The position numbers and the translations under genes were made by a program. Shown piece by piece: positions 12,145-16,167 of a DNA stretch of 16,167 nucleotides. The notes under the pieces are model-generated. The model saw nothing but the letters and a program-made list of their open reading frames with translations. It had not been told where the DNA came from and did not search any database. Every line of letters begins with the position of its first letter. Within the stretch, counting starts at the first letter, position 1. This DNA comes from Methanothrix sp. (GTDB lineage Archaea; Halobacteriota; Methanosarcinia; Methanotrichales; Methanotrichaceae), in NCBI GenBank assembly GCA_003162615.1, contig PMNG01000089.1:8502-24668 (forward strand), read 5' to 3'.

Positions 12145-12964
12145 CCCGGATGATATTGAGAAGATCATTGTGGAGCAGGCCGTTCGATCCTATCAGGTCC
12201 GTCTTCTGCCACATTTTGCTGCTCATGTTGCCGTCCAGATGAAGCTTTTCTCCTGCGACATTTGTGATGACACCTCCTGCTTCCTCTAGGATGAGTCTGC
12301 CGGCTGCGACATCAACGATTCGCAACATGCCCCTCAGATCCACGAAGGCGTCCAGCTTGCCCGAGGCCACCATGACCATCTCCATAGAAGTGCAACCCAG
12401 AGTTCTGATCCGCCTGACCGTATCACCCATGCACACAATTCTCGATGTGTTGGGCCGTATAGTATAAGCAGATACGCTGAAGTCCTTTAGGTCAGAAGTC
12501 CGGGATACTCCAAGGCCGCATCCACCAGGTTCGGCGTAAGCTCCTCTGCCCGCTTCTGCATAGTACTTCGTGCCCCAAGCCAGATCGTATACGTAGCCGA
12601 AGTGACAATCCTCTTTGCTGAGATATATGGAGACAGCGTAGAACGGAATTCCCTTCACGGCATTGAAAGTTCCGTCCAGAGGGTCCAGGTGGATGAAGTA
12701 CTCAGGCTTCTCGCCGATGAGAACCTCTCCGATCTCCTCGCTCAGAACCCGAAAACCGCTGCCTGAACGTCTAAGCTGGGATAAAACGGCATTCTCAGCC
12801 ACTTTGTCTATGCTCTTGGTGGGAGTGCCGTCGGCTCCCATCTCGACCATTACACCGCTGGCTGGATTGCCCACCATCCCTTTTATGGACTCGGAAACAG
12901 CACCCGCTATAGAATCGCAGAGGCCTTTAAGATAGTTTCCTCTATGGGATAGTCGCTCGCTCAT
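12131..12964 (-). CDS. suhB: Archaeal inositol-1-monophosphatase / fructose-1,6-bisphosphatase family
   Basis: 277 residues of the Mg-dependent IMPase/FBPase/CysQ superfamily. Motifs: DGTPTKSID (about 45-53), SEEIGE (75-80), metal-binding DPLDGTFNAVKG (94-105), and IVDVAAGRL (about 216-224) where most relatives have WDxAAG, so the Trp is replaced. Archaeal members hydrolyse inositol-1-phosphate and fructose-1,6-bisphosphate, and some hydrolyse NADP. With the NAD kinase gene directly downstream and overlapping, an NADP-phosphatase role balancing the kinase is plausible. Start: ATG 12964 is about 27 nt from a TATA box at 12988-12995, indicating leaderless expression; TTG 12976 is in frame but upstream of the predicted transcription start. 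Confidence 0.9.
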   Translation of the reverse strand: MSERLSHRGNYLKGLCDSIAGAVSESIKGMVGNPASGVMVEMGADGTPTKSIDKVAENAVLSQLRRSGSGFRVLSEEIGEVLIGEKPEYFIHLDPLDGTFNAVKGIPFYAVSIYLSKEDCHFGYVYDLAWGTKYYAEAGRGAYAEPGGCGLGVSRTSDLKDFSVSAYTIRPNTSRIVCMGDTVRRIRTLGCTSMEMVMVASGKLDAFVDLRGMLRIVDVAAGRLILEEAGGVITNVAGEKLHLDGNMSSKMWQKTDLIGSNGLLHNDLLNIIRGGAN

Positions 12965-12987
12965 CCTGGATAACAAGTGCTAGCCAT

Positions 12988-12995
12988 CTATAAAG
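12988..12995 (-). promoter_or_regulatory. TATA box of the IMPase-NAD kinase unit
   Basis: On the minus strand ctttatag, about 27 nt before ATG 12964. This is the spacing for a transcript starting at the start codon and decides the start over TTG 12976. Confidence 0.5.
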
Positions 12996-13073
12996 TTTCT
13001 CACTTCAGATCGATTTGTATATTCTGAAAATTATTTGTAGCGACTGCGTTGTGTAGAAAATCTACTGGCAAGG

Positions 13074-13083
13074 CTTTTTTATG
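13074..13083 (+). promoter_or_regulatory. TATA box and ribosome binding site of aroC
   Basis: cttttttatg (13074-13083) predicts transcription start near 13104, and aagga (13104-13108) is 7 nt before ATG 13116. The TATA box is followed very closely by the Shine-Dalgarno, so the leader is about 10 nt. Confidence 0.45.
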
Positions 13084-13115
13084 TCTCCCGCGATTAAGCT
13101 TCGAAGGATTACAAA

Positions 13116-14204
13116 ATGTCCGGCAACACCTTTGGCACTATATTTCGCATCACCACCTGGGGCGAGTCTCATGGATGCGCTGTGGGCGTGGTTGTGGACG
13201 GCTGCCCTGCAGGCCTCACTCTTTCAGCAGAGGATGTCCAGAAAGAACTGGATCGCAGGCGACCCGGCCAGAGCATTGCTTCCACACAGCGAAAGGAAGA
13301 GGATCGCGCGGAGATCCAAAGCGGACTTTTCGAGGGCAAGACGACAGGCACGCCCATCTCCATGATCGTCTGGAACAAGGATGCCGACTCCAGCGCATAT
13401 GACGCCATCAGGAACGCTCCCCGTCCGGGGCATGCCGATTACACCTACGTGGCCAAGTACGGCATCAGAGATCATCGCGGTGGCGGCCGGGCCTCCGCGC
13501 GGGAGACCGTTGGTCGCGTTGCCGCCGGAGCCGTTGCAAAAAAGTTCCTCGCCAATGAGGGCATCGAGATCCTAGGCTACGTAACCGAGCTGGGCGGTAT
13601 CAAGGCCGAAATCAGTTCTATGGATCTCTCGGAGCTTAGGGCTAAAGCGGAATCCAATCCCATCCGCTGCCCTGACCAGGATGCTGCAGAAAGGATGCTC
13701 CAGCTACTGGATCAGGTCAGAAGGGAGGGCGACAGCTTAGGCGGGGTGGTGGATATATTGGCAAAGGGCGTGCCGCCGGGCCTCGGCGAACCGGTCTTCG
13801 ACAAGCTGGACGCTGATCTGGCCAAGGCACTCATGAGCTTGGGTGCAGTGAAAGCTGTAGAGATAGGTGCTGGTCTGGAGAGCGCTCGCCTCCGAGGGAA
13901 CCAGATGAACGACTCTCTGATCTTCCGTGAAGGCAAAGTCGATTTCGAGACCAACAACGCCGGTGGAATCCTGGGAGGGATATCTACAGGTGCTCCCATC
14001 TTCTGCAGGATCGCAGTGAAGCCCACTCCATCCATCTCCAGAAAGCAGCGCACTGTGGATCTTTCGGCCAATAAGGACTCGGAGATCGAGATCAAGGGGA
14101 GGCATGACCCGACCATTCCGCCTCGCATCGTCCCAGTAGCCGAGGCCATGGTCGCCATAGTGCTGGCCGACCACCTCTTGAGGTCGCGATCGGCCAGGCT
14201 GTAG
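13116..14204 (+). CDS. aroC: Chorismate synthase
   Basis: Converts 5-enolpyruvylshikimate-3-phosphate to chorismate with reduced FMN, the last common step to aromatic amino acids. The 362 residues are full length with all signatures: TFGTIFRITTWGESHG at the N-terminus (His19 catalytic), RPGHADYTY (103-111, second His), GGGRASARET (122-131), FETNNAGGILGGISTG (about 277-292), KPTPSI (302-307) and RHDP (329-332). ATG 13116 has a Shine-Dalgarno and gives the standard MSGNTFG opening. It diverges from the IMPase gene across 151 nt and is followed after 34 nt by the moeA homologue, which has its own TATA box. Confidence 0.97.
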   Translation: MSGNTFGTIFRITTWGESHGCAVGVVVDGCPAGLTLSAEDVQKELDRRRPGQSIASTQRKEEDRAEIQSGLFEGKTTGTPISMIVWNKDADSSAYDAIRNAPRPGHADYTYVAKYGIRDHRGGGRASARETVGRVAAGAVAKKFLANEGIEILGYVTELGGIKAEISSMDLSELRAKAESNPIRCPDQDAAERMLQLLDQVRREGDSLGGVVDILAKGVPPGLGEPVFDKLDADLAKALMSLGAVKAVEIGAGLESARLRGNQMNDSLIFREGKVDFETNNAGGILGGISTGAPIFCRIAVKPTPSISRKQRTVDLSANKDSEIEIKGRHDPTIPPRIVPVAEAMVAIVLADHLLRSRSARL

Positions 14205-14207
14205 CAC

Positions 14208-14215
14208 CTTTATAT
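14208..14215 (+). promoter_or_regulatory. TATA box for leaderless moeA
   Basis: ctttatat just after the aroC stop, about 27 nt before ATG 14239. It supports ATG 14239 rather than TTG 14233 as start. Confidence 0.5.
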
Positions 14216-14238
14216 CTTCTTCATGCAAATTCTTGCCC

Positions 14239-16080
14239 ATGCGCAAGGAGTTCCGCAGCCTTCTGCCGCTTGATGAAGCCAGGGCCATAGTGCTAAGCCA
14301 CCTTCCTGCCGTTGGGGTGGAGACAGTTCCATTGAACTCTGCTTTCGGAAGAGTGCTGGCCGAGAGGATCGTTTCTGAGGTCGATGTTCCTGGTTTTGAT
14401 CGCGCGTCTATGGACGGTTATGCCATCATGGCGTCAACTTGCTTGGATGCCAGGGAGGACCGGCCGGTGTCCCTTCGGCTAGCGGGCAGCGTTCCCATGG
14501 GGGCGGCGTCAGAAGTTGATGTCGGCTGGGGCCAGGCAGTTGAGGTTTCTACGGGGTCAATGATGCCTTCCGGGGCCGATTCCGTGGTCATGATCGAGCA
14601 TGCAGTGGCCGAAGGAGATCAAGTTCAGATCATGAAGCCTGTCCACACAGGCGAGAACGTCATTAGCTCTGGAAGCGACATAATGTTCGGAGATGTTGTT
14701 CTCCTTCCCGGAACCAGGCTAGGCGCGCGAGAGGTGGGCGTCCTGGCTGCCGTAGGCAAAATCCAGGTCAGAGTGAGGAGTCTACGGGTGGGGATAGCCT
14801 CAACGGGCAACGAGCTGGTGGAGCCCGGTAAAACCCTTGGGCCCGGACAGATCTACGACATAAACTCCTACTCCATAGCGGCAGCAGCTTTAGAATGCGG
14901 TGCAACTCCGCTCGTGTATGGCATACTGCCCGACGATCATCAGACAATGGCCGAAACCCTGCTGAGGATCTCGAAAGAGTGTGACATGATCCTCGTAAGC
15001 GGCTCCACCTCGGCCGGTGCTGGCGACATGGTCTACGTGGTTCTGGACGATATTGGGGAGACCATCTTTCACGGAATAAACCTAAAGCCTGGCAAGCCTA
15101 CGATCTTCGGCACCATCGCCAGTAAGCCTATCCTCGGTCTGCCAGGATACCCCACCAGTGCCCTGACGGTTTTTGGACAACTGGCTGCTCCGGCTATCAG
15201 GAAGGCCCTGGGGCTGAAAATCACAGGTCACAGAATTACCGGAAGGCTTGCCAGACCGATCAGGACAGAAGGGAGGCATCAGTTGCTGGCAGTGAGCGTC
15301 CACGGTGATCTTGTATATTCTGTGGACAAGGGAAGCGGCTCCATAACCACACTGTCCCAGGCAGACGGAGTCATTGAGATTCCATCTTCGGTAGAGTACA
15401 TGGAACACGGTCTTGCTGTGGATGTTCAGCTCTTCGGCGAATATGTCGAACCGGATCTAATCGTCGCTGGGGAGAACTGCCCGTTTCTGGAAATGCTTGC
15501 GGAGTCTTTGCCGCTGCAGATCAGGTTCACATCCAACGGAAGCAAGCGAGGGACCTTCTCAGTTGAGGACGGGATTGCGGATGTGGCCTGCGTCTCCGGC
15601 ACAGAGAAGATCGGCATACCAGACGGGATTGTCCTAATCCGAGGGTACACAAGGGAGCTTGGGTTGATGGGCAATAACTTCAGCGATCTGTCAGGGCAAC
15701 GAGACGTAAGCATAGTCGGATGGTCTGGAGACTCGGAGATGAAATGGCTAGCTAATAGAGAGCTGAAGGATCTGGGATTCGATCTGGAAGAAGTACGCTA
15801 TGTGGGCCGCGCGAGATCTCATTCGGCTGTAGCAGCAGCGGTGGCCTTCGGGAGGGCCAATTTTGGTTTTGGGGCCAGTGTGGCTGCAGAGAAGGCAGGC
15901 CTCGGCTTCAAAAAGCTCACATCTGACAGAATAGATTTTTTGACGGCAGTTTCGAGCCTGGAAAAAGAAGGAATGCATGCATTAATCTCAGCTTTAAAGA
16001 CTTGGTCTCTGAGGCACGGACTACCGGTGGGAATATCTATGGACGCAGACGCGGGTTCGGTCGTCAGACAGTCGCGATAG
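14239..16080 (+). CDS. moeA: MoeA molybdopterin molybdenumtransferase with C-terminal periplasmic-binding-like domain
   Basis: 613 residues in two parts. Residues 1-400 are MoeA, which inserts molybdate (tungstate in some archaea) into adenylylated molybdopterin: FDRASMDGYA (53-62), STGNELVEPG (188-197), the MogA-like VSGSTSAGAGD (253-263), LKPGKPT (282-288) and GLPGYPTSAL (300-309). Residues about 405-605 form a substrate-binding-protein/LysR-effector-like alpha/beta domain (LIVAGENCPFLEMLAESL, later RSHSAVAAAVAFGRANFGFG), a fusion known in archaeal and some bacterial MoeA proteins that may sense oxyanion or cofactor. Single MoeA proteins have about 400 residues, so the extra 200 are this domain. 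The Mo/W pterin is needed for formylmethanofuran dehydrogenase in methanogens. Start ATG 14239 follows from the TATA box spacing. Confidence 0.92.
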   Translation: MRKEFRSLLPLDEARAIVLSHLPAVGVETVPLNSAFGRVLAERIVSEVDVPGFDRASMDGYAIMASTCLDAREDRPVSLRLAGSVPMGAASEVDVGWGQAVEVSTGSMMPSGADSVVMIEHAVAEGDQVQIMKPVHTGENVISSGSDIMFGDVVLLPGTRLGAREVGVLAAVGKIQVRVRSLRVGIASTGNELVEPGKTLGPGQIYDINSYSIAAAALECGATPLVYGILPDDHQTMAETLLRISKECDMILVSGSTSAGAGDMVYVVLDDIGETIFHGINLKPGKPTIFGTIASKPILGLPGYPTSALTVFGQLAAPAIRKALGLKITGHRITGRLARPIRTEGRHQLLAVSVHGDLVYSVDKGSGSITTLSQADGVIEIPSSVEYMEHGLAVDVQLFGEYVEPDLIVAGENCPFLEMLAESLPLQIRFTSNGSKRGTFSVEDGIADVACVSGTEKIGIPDGIVLIRGYTRELGLMGNNFSDLSGQRDVSIVGWSGDSEMKWLANRELKDLGFDLEEVRYVGRARSHSAVAAAVAFGRANFGFGASVAAEKAGLGFKKLTSDRIDFLTAVSSLEKEGMHALISALKTWSLRHGLPVGISMDADAGSVVRQSR

Positions 16081-16167
16081 GTTGAAGAAAACCAGGATAA
16101 TATTTCAAGACTTCGCCATCTTCGAAGGAAACCCTAAAACCTAACTTTTTGATATGAAAATGATTCA
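16081..16167. other. Window end, no gene supported
   Basis: A T-run at 16145-16149 could end the moeA transcript. ATG at 16154 is too close to the window edge to judge. Confidence 0.3.

Noticed and set aside
13169..13475. Long open frames opposite aroC, and similar ones opposite moeA, nadK and the synthetase
   Set aside because: They are antisense shadows of GC-rich confidently identified genes, with no family resemblance.
1..16167. CRISPR arrays, tRNA or rRNA genes
   Set aside because: No regularly spaced repeats and no tRNA or rRNA signature sequences were seen on reading; a covariance-model scan was not possible.

Overview
The window looks like a chromosomal segment of a euryarchaeal methanogen, most likely Methanothrix (Methanosaeta)-like. 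That placement is inferred from family content, not from a marker gene. Supporting evidence is a set of archaeal families (PAC2 proteasome-assembly chaperone with a C-terminal HbYX-like tail, DUF473, the archaeal IMPase/FBPase next to NAD kinase, a MoeA protein with a C-terminal periplasmic-binding-like domain, a one-chain ADP-forming acyl-CoA synthetase, a secreted NosD-type beta-helix protein) together with archaeal promoter architecture (TATA boxes about 27 nt from start codons that have little or no leader).

Region 1, about 1-3135, is a decaying accessory region. It holds an unidentified broken coding fragment (3-239), an IS110-family insertion sequence whose DEDD transposase carries two separate frameshifts (718-1975) and whose upstream flank is rich in hairpins (candidate guide/bridge RNA region), a small two-cistron unit (a 31-residue Lys/Ala-rich peptide and a DUF1059 protein), a short tail of a lost restriction-modification DNA methyltransferase (about 2629-2710, minus), and a PNPOx-like flavoprotein gene broken by two compensating frameshifts (2711-3133, minus).

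Region 2, 3231-10983, is mostly intact. It contains an unrecognised 181-residue protein, a small secreted protein with a leaderless promoter, the acyl-CoA synthetase (minus), the PAC2-DUF473 pair with overlapping stop and start, a small membrane protein and a secreted beta-helix protein (both minus), a HAD-family phosphatase with an unusual DVAGT nucleophile motif, and a coiled-coil winged-helix regulator.

Region 3, 10984-16080, starts with a 336-nt gene-free stretch rich in inverted repeats. It then has the IMPase-NAD kinase pair (minus, overlapping genes) and, divergent from it, chorismate synthase aroC followed by moeA. IMPase/NADK act on sugar/inositol phosphates and NAD(P) pools, AroC finishes the shikimate pathway, and MoeA inserts molybdenum or tungsten into the pterin cofactor that methanogens need for formylmethanofuran dehydrogenase.

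All the frameshifts I found lie in the first 3.2 kb and none in the following 13 kb, which favours true gene decay over uniform sequencing error. No tRNA, rRNA or CRISPR array was seen.
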